From positions 1 through 13,591 of the forward strand of contig JBJHDM010000071.1 in NCBI GenBank assembly GCA_050486545.1: a stretch of 13,591 nt of DNA. The letters are read 5' to 3'. Source of the DNA: DAOMNN01 sp050486545. Its GTDB lineage: Bacteria; Pseudomonadota; Gammaproteobacteria; Burkholderiales; Rhodocyclaceae. Both the position numbers and the translations under genes were made by a program. Shown piece by piece: positions 7,477 to 13,591 of this stretch (positions are counted from its first letter, which is position 1; the number at the start of each line of letters is the position of its first letter). The notes beneath the pieces were generated by a model, which saw nothing but the letters and a program-made list of their open reading frames with translations, was not told where the DNA came from and did no database searches.

Positions 7477-7505
7477 TTCACCTCTCCCGCGGGATCGCTG
7501 ATAAT
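7477..7505 (+). promoter_or_regulatory. Candidate sigma-70 promoter of the HDOD gene
   Basis: TTCACC (7477-7482; 4 of 6) is followed by 17 bases and GATAAT (7500-7505; 5 of 6). The -10 is followed by an A-rich run at 7510-7516, and a start near 7512 leaves a short leader of about 21 bases before the ATG at 7533. It lies in the 178-bp space between the divergent EEP and HDOD genes. Confidence 0.45.
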
Positions 7506-7532
7506 CCGCAAAAAAACGCTGGAAGCCGCACC

Positions 7533-8390
7533 ATGCACTCAGCTCAGGAACTTGTGGCGCATCTCGAGGCGCTCACCTCCCTCCCGACGGTCTATCTGCG
7601 CATCCGCGAGGAGCTCGACAAACCGGACGGATCGCTCACCGAGATCGCCAAGCTCATCTCCGCCGACCCGGCGCTGACCGCACGCCTGCTGCAGATCGTC
7701 AACAGCGCGCTCTACGGCTACGGCGGCAAGATCGACTCCGTGCACCGCACCGTCACGATTCTCGGACTCCAGCAGGTGCACGACCTCGTCCTGGCGATGT
7801 CGATCGGTTCGGTCTTCGCCGGCGTGCGGCCCGAGCGCATGGACATGCAACGCTTCTGGCGCAGCAGCGTGATGTGCGGAATCGCCGCCCGCGAAATCGG
7901 CCGGCGCTACGACCTGCCCACCGCCGAGCGGATGCTGGTCATCGGCCTGCTCTCCGACCTCGGCCACCTGGCCCTGTACCAGACCGTCCCGGTCCTGGCC
8001 GACCAGGCACGCGGCGCCGCCGAAGAATCCGGCGAGCCGCTGTTCGAGGCGGAACGCCGTATCGTGGGCTGCGACTATGCCGAGATCGGTGCGACGCTGA
8101 TGGATCACTGGCGCCTGCCGTCCTGTTTCGCCGAGATCATCGGCGCGCAGATCCACCCCCGGCTCGCCGGCGAGTTCACCTACGAAGCCTCCATTCTCAA
8201 CCTTGCCTCCCACATCGTCGCGGCGGACAACCGCGGGGAGACCAGCGAGGTCGCCGCTGCGCGCGTCGCACCGGTCATCTGGCCCACGCTCAACCTCGAA
8301 CCCAAGGATTTCAGCGATCTTCGCGAAGCGGCCGAACTGAACCTCGGAAGCTACCTCACGCTGCTCTTCCCGGACGTCGCCAAGGGCTGA
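7533..8390 (+). CDS. HDOD domain-containing protein, catalytic HD residues lost
   Basis: A 285-residue cytosolic protein consisting of one HDOD domain (about residues 8-210) plus a helical C-terminal part. HDOD proteins act in signalling and regulation, usually as noncatalytic relatives of HD phosphohydrolases. Family landmarks are LPTVYLRI (17-24), SADPALTARLLQIVNSALYG (43-62), TVTILGLQQV (73-82), FWRSSVMCGIAAREIG (108-123), GLLSDLGHLAL (138-148) and YAEIGATLMDHWRLP (182-196). The histidines normally expected at FW-x-H-S, GLLHD and HAEVG are Ser, Ser and Tyr here, so phosphodiesterase activity is not expected. GGAAG eight bases before the ATG supports the start. The last 40 bp overlap the end of the convergent hoxW gene. 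No partner domain (GGDEF, EAL or receiver) is fused to it. Confidence 0.9.
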   Translation: MHSAQELVAHLEALTSLPTVYLRIREELDKPDGSLTEIAKLISADPALTARLLQIVNSALYGYGGKIDSVHRTVTILGLQQVHDLVLAMSIGSVFAGVRPERMDMQRFWRSSVMCGIAAREIGRRYDLPTAERMLVIGLLSDLGHLALYQTVPVLADQARGAAEESGEPLFEAERRIVGCDYAEIGATLMDHWRLPSCFAEIIGAQIHPRLAGEFTYEASILNLASHIVAADNRGETSEVAAARVAPVIWPTLNLEPKDFSDLREAAELNLGSYLTLLFPDVAKG

Positions 8391-8878
8391 TCCAGCCAGC
8401 CCGCACGTGCCACGCCGCGCCAGTGCGCGACGCGGGGGGACGCGAGAAGGCTCCGGAGCAGCTCCCATCCCCGTTCCAGCGCCTCGAACGCCTCGACCGA
8501 CAACGGCTCGCCGAGTTCGAAGCTGCGCCCCCGGACCGCCAGCACGAAGGCGGGCGGCGGCGCGCGACCCTCGACCTGCCGGAACACCTCGAGTACGGCG
8601 TGCGGCCCGACCGCATGGCTGAAAGGCACGGACGAGCGTCCCGGCCCGATCTCCCCGAACCGGACAGGCTCGTCGAATCCGACCGCGGCATCGATGAACA
8701 GCACCAGCCCGGCCGCCCTCAGGTCGAGCGCATGCTCGACCTGCAACTGAAAGTCCGGGATCGCCACGACCTCGGGAAAACCTGCGCTGATCCGGTCGCA
8801 CAGCAAGGGGCCGATCGCATCGTCGCCACGCGATGGATTGCCGACCGCAAGGACGACGACGCGGCCCGCTTCAGTCAC
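8351..8878 (-). CDS. hoxW: Hydrogenase maturation endopeptidase for HoxH (M52 family)
   Basis: Nickel-dependent checkpoint protease that removes the C-terminal extension of HoxH after the NiFe centre is inserted. The 175-residue product has the M52 signature GNPSRGDDAIGP at residues 13-24 (Asp20 is the likely metal ligand), DFQLQVEHALDL at 42-53, typical of the HoxW branch, FIDAAVGFD at 61-69 (Asp63, likely second ligand) and FSHAVGPHAVL at 86-96 (His88 or His93, likely third). The start is a GTG at 8878 that lies inside the hoxH 3' end, overlapping it by 8 bp; the residues encoded upstream of it show no family similarity. It is the last gene of the hox operon. Its 3' end overlaps the convergent HDOD gene by 40 bp; the final 25 residues or so extend beyond the conserved protease core. 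Confidence 0.92.
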   Translation of the reverse strand: MTEAGRVVVLAVGNPSRGDDAIGPLLCDRISAGFPEVVAIPDFQLQVEHALDLRAAGLVLFIDAAVGFDEPVRFGEIGPGRSSVPFSHAVGPHAVLEVFRQVEGRAPPPAFVLAVRGRSFELGEPLSVEAFEALERGWELLRSLLASPRVAHWRGVARAGWLDQPLATSGKSSVR

Positions 8879-10334
8879 GCACGACCCGGTCGAGCACGGT
8901 GCCGTCGGCCGCCTCCAGTTCGAGCACCAGCGGCATCTTCCCGAGCGCGTGCGTCGCACACGACAGGCAGGGATCGAAGGCGCGGACCGCCACCTCGATG
9001 TGGTTGAGCAGCCCCTCGGTCAGTTCATGCCCGTCCAGGTAGCGGGTCGCGACCGCACGGATCGCCTCGTTCATGGCCTGGTTGTTATGGGTCGTGGACA
9101 CGATGAGGTTGCACAGGTCGACCAGGTCGTCCTCGTCGACCTGGTAGTGGTGAATCAGCGTGCCGCGCGGCGCCTCGATGACGCCGACCCCCTCGCGCCC
9201 GCGCACCCCCTCGAGGCGCAAGGGCCCGGCCATCAGGTCGCCGTCGCCCAGCAGGTCGCGGATCACCTCGGCCGCATGCAGCATCTCGATCATGCGTGCC
9301 CAGTGGTAGGCCAGCGTCGCATGCACCGGCGCACCGGCGCCGTGGTCGACAAACTCCCGGCGCTCGGCCTCCGCGAACGGCGTCGGGATGAAGTCGCAGT
9401 TCTGCACGCGCGCGAGCGGCCCCACCTTGTACCAGCCGTCGTCGGGCCCGAGGTGGCGCATGAACGGAAACTTCATGTAGCTCCACGAACGCACCTGCTC
9501 GCACAGCACGCTGCGGTAGTCCTGGTCGGACACATGATCGAGCACGATCCGGCCGTCGGCGTCGCGGAAACGCAGTTCCCCGTCGTACAGGTCCATCGCA
9601 CCGTCGGCGCGCACGAGGCTCATGAACCCCGAGCGGAACACCCCGAAGCCGTCGTACAGCGCCGGATCGCTGCGGTGCATGCGCTTGATCAGATCCACCG
9701 CGCCACGGCTCCACGCCACCACCTGGTTCACCTCGGCCTGCAGCTGTGTGCGGTCTTCGGGCGAAAGGTGACGGTTCATGCCGCCCGGCACCGCCCCCGT
9801 CCCGTGGATGCGCTTGCCCGCCGTCGCGCGGATGACCTCCTGGCCGAACTTGCGCAGCAACACGCCCTGGCGCGCGATCTCGGGATGCTCGGCGGCAACG
9901 CCGACGAGGTTGCGGCGGCCCGCGTCGCTCTCGAAGCCGAAGAGCAGGTCCGGGGACGCGAGGTGGAAGAAGTGCAAGGCATGCGACTGGAGGATCTGGC
10001 CGTAGTGCATCAGGCGGCGCATCTTCTCGGCCGTCGGCGGGATCGTTCCGTCCCCGACCACGCGGTCGAGCGCCTTGGACGCGGCCAGGTGGTGGCTGAC
10101 CGGACAGATGCCGCACAGTCGCTGGACCATCACCGGCACTTCCCAGTACGGCCGCCCGAGGATGAACACCTCGAAACCGCGGAACTCGACGATGTGCAGC
10201 CGCGCCTCGCAAACGCGACCGTCGTCGTCGAGCAGCAGGCTCACCTTGCCGTGTCCTTCGACCCGCGACACCGGATCGATCACGACCCTGCGCAGCTTGT
10301 CGCGGTCGCGGGCGGTTTCGAGTTCGGATCCCAT
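8871..10334 (-). CDS. hoxH: NAD-reducing [NiFe] hydrogenase large subunit HoxH
   Basis: Catalytic subunit of the soluble bidirectional hydrogenase; it splits or forms H2 at the NiFe centre and passes electrons through HoxY to HoxFU. The 487-residue precursor has RVEGHGK at 24-30, the first cysteine pair RLCGICPVSH at 72-81 (Cys74 and Cys77), and the second pair DPCLSCATH at 454-462 (Cys456 and Cys459). All four nickel-binding cysteines are present. Cleavage by HoxW is expected after His462, releasing 25 residues. Group 3d-type features include the short length and the conserved RLCGICPVSHHLAASKALD stretch. AGGAAG before the ATG at 10334 supports the start, eight bases past the hoxY stop. The much longer open frame upstream is out-of-frame hoxY and hoxU sequence. 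The assignment as NAD-linked rests on the operon partners. Confidence 0.96.
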   Translation of the reverse strand: MGSELETARDRDKLRRVVIDPVSRVEGHGKVSLLLDDDGRVCEARLHIVEFRGFEVFILGRPYWEVPVMVQRLCGICPVSHHLAASKALDRVVGDGTIPPTAEKMRRLMHYGQILQSHALHFFHLASPDLLFGFESDAGRRNLVGVAAEHPEIARQGVLLRKFGQEVIRATAGKRIHGTGAVPGGMNRHLSPEDRTQLQAEVNQVVAWSRGAVDLIKRMHRSDPALYDGFGVFRSGFMSLVRADGAMDLYDGELRFRDADGRIVLDHVSDQDYRSVLCEQVRSWSYMKFPFMRHLGPDDGWYKVGPLARVQNCDFIPTPFAEAERREFVDHGAGAPVHATLAYHWARMIEMLHAAEVIRDLLGDGDLMAGPLRLEGVRGREGVGVIEAPRGTLIHHYQVDEDDLVDLCNLIVSTTHNNQAMNEAIRAVATRYLDGHELTEGLLNHIEVAVRAFDPCLSCATHALGKMPLVLELEAADGTVLDRVVRD

Positions 10335-10342
10335 GTTCTTCC

Positions 10343-10888
10343 TCAGTCGAACCGCACCGTCGGATACGGCAGGCGCGGCGTGCGCCCGGCGATCAGGTCC
10401 GACAGGAAGCACCAGATCGCCTCGCCGGTCGGCGGACAGCCGGGAATGAAATAATCGACGCGGACCACCTCGTGGATCGGATGGACCTTGTCGAGCAGCA
10501 GCGGAAGTTCGGGATCGTCCGGGATGCCATCGCCGACCACGCAGTCGCGGAACTGGTAGACCTGCTGCAGGCAGGCCCCCAGCTCCAGGTGATTGCGCTG
10601 CGCCGGCAGGCCGCCGTTGATCGCGCAGGCCCCCACCGCCACCAGCGTCTTGCAGTTCTTGCGAAACTCGCGCAGCACGTGGACGTTTTCCGCGTTGCAC
10701 ACGCCGCCCTCGATCAGGCCGATGTCGCATGGCCCGCAGTGCTTGATGTCGGTCAGCGGCGAACGGTCGAACTCGACCCGCTCCAGCAGCTCGAACAGGC
10801 GCTCGTCGATGTCGAGAAACGACATGTGGCAGCCGAAGCACCCCGCCAGCGACGTCGTCGCCACCCGCAGCCTGGGCTTCGCGTTCAT
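10343..10888 (-). CDS. hoxY: NAD-reducing [NiFe] hydrogenase small subunit HoxY
   Basis: Iron-sulfur small subunit that carries electrons between the HoxH active site and the HoxFU diaphorase. The 181-residue protein lacks a Tat signal peptide and the extra medial and distal cluster domain of membrane-bound hydrogenases, which fits a cytosolic enzyme. The proximal 4Fe-4S ligands are visible as Cys17 and Cys20 (SLAGCFGCHMS), Cys88 (VGACAINGG) and Cys151 (IPGCPPTGE). CGPCDIGLIEGGV at 51-63 is typical of HoxY. The ATG at 10888 overlaps the hoxU stop in an ATGA junction and is preceded by a strong GGAGGA, so translation is probably coupled. This start restores the normal N-terminus for the family. 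Confidence 0.96.
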   Translation of the reverse strand: MNAKPRLRVATTSLAGCFGCHMSFLDIDERLFELLERVEFDRSPLTDIKHCGPCDIGLIEGGVCNAENVHVLREFRKNCKTLVAVGACAINGGLPAQRNHLELGACLQQVYQFRDCVVGDGIPDDPELPLLLDKVHPIHEVVRVDYFIPGCPPTGEAIWCFLSDLIAGRTPRLPYPTVRFD

Positions 10889-11589
10889 TCGTCCTCCTCC
10901 ATCGACACCCGGCTGATCGGGCGCCCGTCGTAGGTCCGCGCACCGATCGGGGTGCCGAAGCCCACGCGCTTGTGCAGAATGACGCCCACCGGGCAGATGT
11001 TGGCGGCCAGATCGTCGGCCGCGAAGTCGGTGTCGCCCAGCCGCCCCGACTCGGCGTTGACCACGAGGTGCTTGTGGATGCCGCGGTTGGTGAGCGCGAA
11101 CACGTTCTTGCCGTCCACGTCGCGGCTTGCGCGCACGCACAGCTCGCAGAAGATGCAGCGGTTGAAGTCGAGCAGGATGTCCGGATGCGAGGCATCGACC
11201 GGGCGCACCGGATAGAAATAGCTGAAGCGCGCACTGAGCATCTCGTGCTCGTAGGCCTGGGCCTGCAACTGGCAGTTGCCGCTCTTCTCGCACGAGGGGC
11301 AGAAGTGATTGCCCTCCACGAACAGCATCTGCAGCAGCGTGCGCCGCTCGGCCACGATCTCGGGCGTGTCGCTCTCGACCTCCATCCCGTCCTCGGCCTT
11401 CAGCGCGCACGACGACACGTGGCGGCCGCCCACGCGGACGATGCACAGCTTGCACGAGCCGTGCGGCGGAAAATCCGGATGCCAGCACAGGTGCGGGATG
11501 TAGCGTCCGGCTGCACGGGCCGCCTCGAGAATCGTCTGCCCCGCCTCGAAAGGCACCGGATGGCCGTCGAGCAGGAAATGCGTGCTCAT
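10885..11589 (-). CDS. hoxU: NAD-reducing hydrogenase diaphorase subunit HoxU
   Basis: Iron-sulfur electron-transfer subunit related to the N-terminal part of complex I NuoG; it links HoxY to the FMN of HoxF. The 234 residues match known HoxU lengths. Three cluster sites are seen in order: a 2Fe-2S site with Cys35, Cys46, Cys49 and Cys61; a His-Cys3 4Fe-4S site with His95, Cys97, Cys100 and Cys106 (GNHFCPSCEKSGNCQ); and a 4Fe-4S site with Cys145, Cys148 and Cys151 (RCIFCELCVRA) completed by Cys199 (NICPVG). All ligands are intact. The ATG at 11589 overlaps the hoxF stop as ATGA. The C-terminus ends in an acidic EEDE immediately over the hoxY ribosome site. Confidence 0.96.
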   Translation of the reverse strand: MSTHFLLDGHPVPFEAGQTILEAARAAGRYIPHLCWHPDFPPHGSCKLCIVRVGGRHVSSCALKAEDGMEVESDTPEIVAERRTLLQMLFVEGNHFCPSCEKSGNCQLQAQAYEHEMLSARFSYFYPVRPVDASHPDILLDFNRCIFCELCVRASRDVDGKNVFALTNRGIHKHLVVNAESGRLGDTDFAADDLAANICPVGVILHKRVGFGTPIGARTYDGRPISRVSMEEDE

Positions 11590-13385
11590 GGCCGCTCCCC
11601 TTCGCCACGGCCCAGGTGGGCGCCTGGGTCGCTGCGGCCGGTCACCCTGCGGGCCTCGTCGAGCGCCGCGTCGAGGTCGAAGGCCGGCTCGAAATCGAGC
11701 GATCGCAGGCGGCGTTCCCACGCCGGGCGAAACTTCAGCAAGGTATCGTCCACCGGGTTCGGCGCGGTCGAACCCAGGCCGCAATGGCTGGAATTGCGCA
11801 GCAGGCGGTTGATCCACTCGATGTCGGCCAGATCGCTCTTGGCACCGAATCCCCGCGAAAGCTTGTCCATGTAGCCCTTGAGCAGCGACGTGCCGATGCG
11901 ACACGGGGTGCAGAACCCGCAGCTCTCGTGGGCGAAGAAATCGACGAAGGCGTGCGCCATCTCGAACGGATCGCGGGTGGAATCGAAGACCATGAACGCG
12001 CCGGCCGTGGGCACGTCCTCGAACGCGATCCGCCGCTCGAACTCGTGGCTCGCGAGGGTCACGCCCGACGCCCCGCCCACCTGCACCGCCTGCGTGTCGC
12101 CGGCCCCGCAGTCGGCAAGGATCTGGCCGATCGTCACGCCGAACGGGTATTCGTACACGCCGGGAAACGCACAGTCGCCCGACACCGACACCAGCTTGGT
12201 CCCGGTCGAGCGCGGCGTGCCGATCTTCGCGAACGCCTCGCCGCCCTCGAGGGCGACCAGCGTCGTCAGCGCCAGGGTCTCGACGTTGTTGACCGCCGTG
12301 GGGCGCCCCAGATAGCCGTGCGTGACCGGGAACGGCGGGCGGATCCGCGGCGTGCCGCGCTTGCCCTCCAGCGATTCGAGCAGCGCCGTCTCTTCGCCGC
12401 ATACGTAGGCCCCGGCGCCCAGGTGGATGTCGATGTCGAAGTCGAAGCCTTCCTGCCCGAGGATCCGGGGCCCCAGCAACCCGTCGGCCCGCCGCCGTGC
12501 GAGCACGCCGTGCAGCGATTCGAGGAGGTACCGGTACTCGCCGCGCAGATACACCAGCCCCAGTTGCGCCCCGGTCGCCCAAGCCGCCAGCGTCATGCCC
12601 TCGAACACGCGATCGGCCAGTGCGGACAGCAGCACGCGGTCCTTGAACGTTCCCGGCTCGCCTTCGTCGGCATTGCACACGATCACCTTGTCGCAGCCCT
12701 CGGCGTCGCGACACGCACCCCACTTCACCGCCGTGGCGAACCCCGCCCCGCCGCGACCGCGCAGGCCCGAGCGCTGCATCGCCTCGAGCCACCCCTGCCG
12801 GCCCAGCGCGATCGCCGCACCCAGGGCCGCTCCCGGGGGCGGATCCGAACCGAGCAAGCGGTCGCGCCTGCGAAGGTTGTCGTCGACGTGGAAGTGTTCC
12901 CGGGGCCAGTCGTCGAGCGGCACCTTGTGGCGGACGAGTTCGGCGATCTGCGCGATGCGCTGGTGGTCGAGCCGGGTCACGGCACGCCCATTGACCATCA
13001 TCGCCGGCCCCTGGTCGCACATGCCCGTGCACGAGGTCGTGTCGATGCTCACGAGTCCGTCCTCCGACACCTTGCCCCGCTCCACCCACAGCTTGGCGCA
13101 CAATGCATCCATCAGCGCGGAGTTGTCGAGCATGCGGTCGGTGATGTTGTCCGAGAACAGGATCCGGTAGCGGCCCACCGGTTCGCGGTAGAGAAAGCTG
13201 TAGAACCCGGCCACCCCTTCGACCGTCGAACGGGGCAAGCCCAGTTCGGTGGCGACGCGGGTCAGCGCGGCGGGCGGGAGATGGCCGATCCGCTCCTGGG
13301 TGTCGATGAGCACCTGCAGCAGCCGGCCCGGATCACGCCCCCGGCGCTTCACCGCTTGCGCGACAAGCCGATCGATCTCAGGCAT
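11586..13385 (-). CDS. hoxF: NAD-reducing hydrogenase diaphorase subunit HoxF (NuoE-NuoF fusion)
   Basis: Binds NAD(H) and FMN and carries the NADH-dehydrogenase half-reaction of the soluble hydrogenase. The 599 residues join a NuoE-like domain (about 1-155) to a NuoF-like domain (about 165-575), as in Ralstonia-type HoxF. The NuoF part has GLRGRGGAGFATAVKW at 207-222 (NAD site), CNADEGEPGTFKDR at 237-250 and YVCGEETALLESLEGKRG at 327-344 (FMN site), and a 4Fe-4S site with Cys489, Cys492, Cys495 (SCGFCTPCRIG) and Cys535. The NuoE part keeps Cys119 and Cys123 (SCTGMCDQGP), but the first cysteine pair of NuoE is absent; the matching stretch reads FSDNITDRM. ATG at 13385 is preferred over ATG at 13406 because GGAGG lies seven bases before it. 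It is the first gene of the hox operon. Confidence 0.96.
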   Translation of the reverse strand: MPEIDRLVAQAVKRRGRDPGRLLQVLIDTQERIGHLPPAALTRVATELGLPRSTVEGVAGFYSFLYREPVGRYRILFSDNITDRMLDNSALMDALCAKLWVERGKVSEDGLVSIDTTSCTGMCDQGPAMMVNGRAVTRLDHQRIAQIAELVRHKVPLDDWPREHFHVDDNLRRRDRLLGSDPPPGAALGAAIALGRQGWLEAMQRSGLRGRGGAGFATAVKWGACRDAEGCDKVIVCNADEGEPGTFKDRVLLSALADRVFEGMTLAAWATGAQLGLVYLRGEYRYLLESLHGVLARRRADGLLGPRILGQEGFDFDIDIHLGAGAYVCGEETALLESLEGKRGTPRIRPPFPVTHGYLGRPTAVNNVETLALTTLVALEGGEAFAKIGTPRSTGTKLVSVSGDCAFPGVYEYPFGVTIGQILADCGAGDTQAVQVGGASGVTLASHEFERRIAFEDVPTAGAFMVFDSTRDPFEMAHAFVDFFAHESCGFCTPCRIGTSLLKGYMDKLSRGFGAKSDLADIEWINRLLRNSSHCGLGSTAPNPVDDTLLKFRPAWERRLRSLDFEPAFDLDAALDEARRVTGRSDPGAHLGRGEGERP

Positions 13386-13591
13386 GGACAAGCCTCCGCT
13401 GGTCATGCTTCATTGTACCCGCCGACGCCCCCGAAAGCCGTTGAATCGAGAGGATTTTCCCCGAAACCGGCCGGATTTCACCTACTAAATATAGTATCGA
13501 AGAACTTCTTGACATACCGCCAAAGATTGTAACTACCTGTTTTGTTGTAGTTTTATTTTTTTGCATTCGTGCAAATTACGGGCTATGCTTC
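13386..13591 (-). promoter_or_regulatory. Upstream control region of the hox operon, AT-rich with inverted repeats
   Basis: The 206 bases before hoxF hold no convincing gene. From about 13480 the composition turns sharply AT-rich compared with the GC-rich rest of the window. Four short perfect inverted repeats occur within about 95 bases: 13483-13496 (TACTA/TAGTA), 13500-13510 (AAGAA/TTCTT), 13531-13552 (AACTAC/GTAGTT, 10-base spacer) and 13560-13575 (TTTGCA/TGCAAA, 4-base spacer). On the minus strand ATGTCA (13515-13510; 4 of 6), 16 bases and TATATT (13493-13488; 5 of 6) form a possible sigma-70 promoter, with the second repeat between its elements and the first over its -10. The leader would be about 95 bases. 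No sigma-54 type GG-N10-GC element was found. Short arms in AT-rich DNA can arise by chance. Confidence 0.4.
13393..13397 (-). promoter_or_regulatory. Ribosome binding site of hoxF, deciding its start
   Basis: GGAGG on the minus strand lies seven bases upstream of the ATG at 13385. The in-frame ATG at 13406 has no comparable site, so the shorter HoxF is favoured. Confidence 0.7.

Noticed and set aside
8838..10454. 538-codon plus-strand open frame opposite hoxH
   Set aside because: HoxH carries both nickel cysteine pairs in the minus frame; the plus frame is Val/Ala/His-rich mirror sequence without motifs.
11616..13532. 638-codon plus-strand open frame opposite hoxF
   Set aside because: Antisense shadow of hoxF; its translation is Arg/His/Ala-rich with no domain.
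13509..13537. Perfect TTGACA on the plus strand as a promoter for a gene to the right
   Set aside because: No acceptable -10 element lies 16-18 bases downstream (ACTACC and neighbours match poorly).
13378..13566. 62-codon minus-strand open frame in the hoxF upstream region, considered as a leader peptide
   Set aside because: It has no clear ribosome site and overlaps the hoxF start out of frame; nothing in its sequence suggests attenuation.
13386..13591. Sigma-54 promoter upstream of hoxF, as known for some hydrogenase operons
   Set aside because: TTGGCGG occurs on the minus strand, but no GC follows at the required 10-base spacing.

Overview
The window is GC-rich DNA, densely coded on both strands, apart from a clearly AT-rich stretch of about 110 bases at the right end. 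GreB with an acidic N-terminal extension, a DUF465 protein, a DUF2189 membrane protein and a Ralstonia-type NAD-linked [NiFe] hydrogenase point to a betaproteobacterium. Rhodocyclales or Burkholderiales relatives seem most likely, but that is inference from gene content and no taxonomic search was possible. No rRNA, tRNA, CRISPR array, insertion sequence or integrase was seen.

Left part (1-3415). The tail of a plus-strand gene, possibly a transporter, ends at 283 and is followed by a strong terminator at 362-395. This terminator mainly serves htpG (Hsp90), which reads leftward from 2347 and has a recognisable heat-shock (sigma-32) promoter. Upstream on the same strand is greB (transcript-cleavage factor). 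A divergent promoter region separates greB from a small plus-strand DUF465 gene and contains a 14-bp tandem repeat in the greB leader.

Middle (3416-8390). Plus-strand metY (O-acetylhomoserine sulfhydrylase) is followed within 5 bp by an alpha/beta hydrolase gene, then by a DUF2189 membrane protein. A minus-strand endonuclease/exonuclease/phosphatase (EEP) gene overlaps the DUF2189 gene tail to tail by 76 bp. It diverges from an HDOD-domain gene in which the HD-type metal-binding residues are mostly replaced.

Right part (8351-13591). A compact minus-strand operon hoxF-hoxU-hoxY-hoxH-hoxW encodes a soluble bidirectional NAD-reducing [NiFe] hydrogenase and its dedicated maturation endopeptidase. 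HoxFU is the NADH/FMN diaphorase and HoxYH the hydrogenase module. HoxW removes the 25-residue C-terminal tail of HoxH after Ni insertion. The genes overlap by ATGA junctions or lie a few bases apart, which suggests translational coupling. No hoxI and no hyp maturation genes are in the window. The AT-rich upstream region carries several inverted repeats and is the likely control region of the operon.

Nothing here is a clearly new system. The points most worth a second look are the hox control region, the NuoE-like half of HoxF with only two of the four expected cluster cysteines, the two tail-to-tail gene overlaps, the greB leader repeat and the metY-hydrolase pair.
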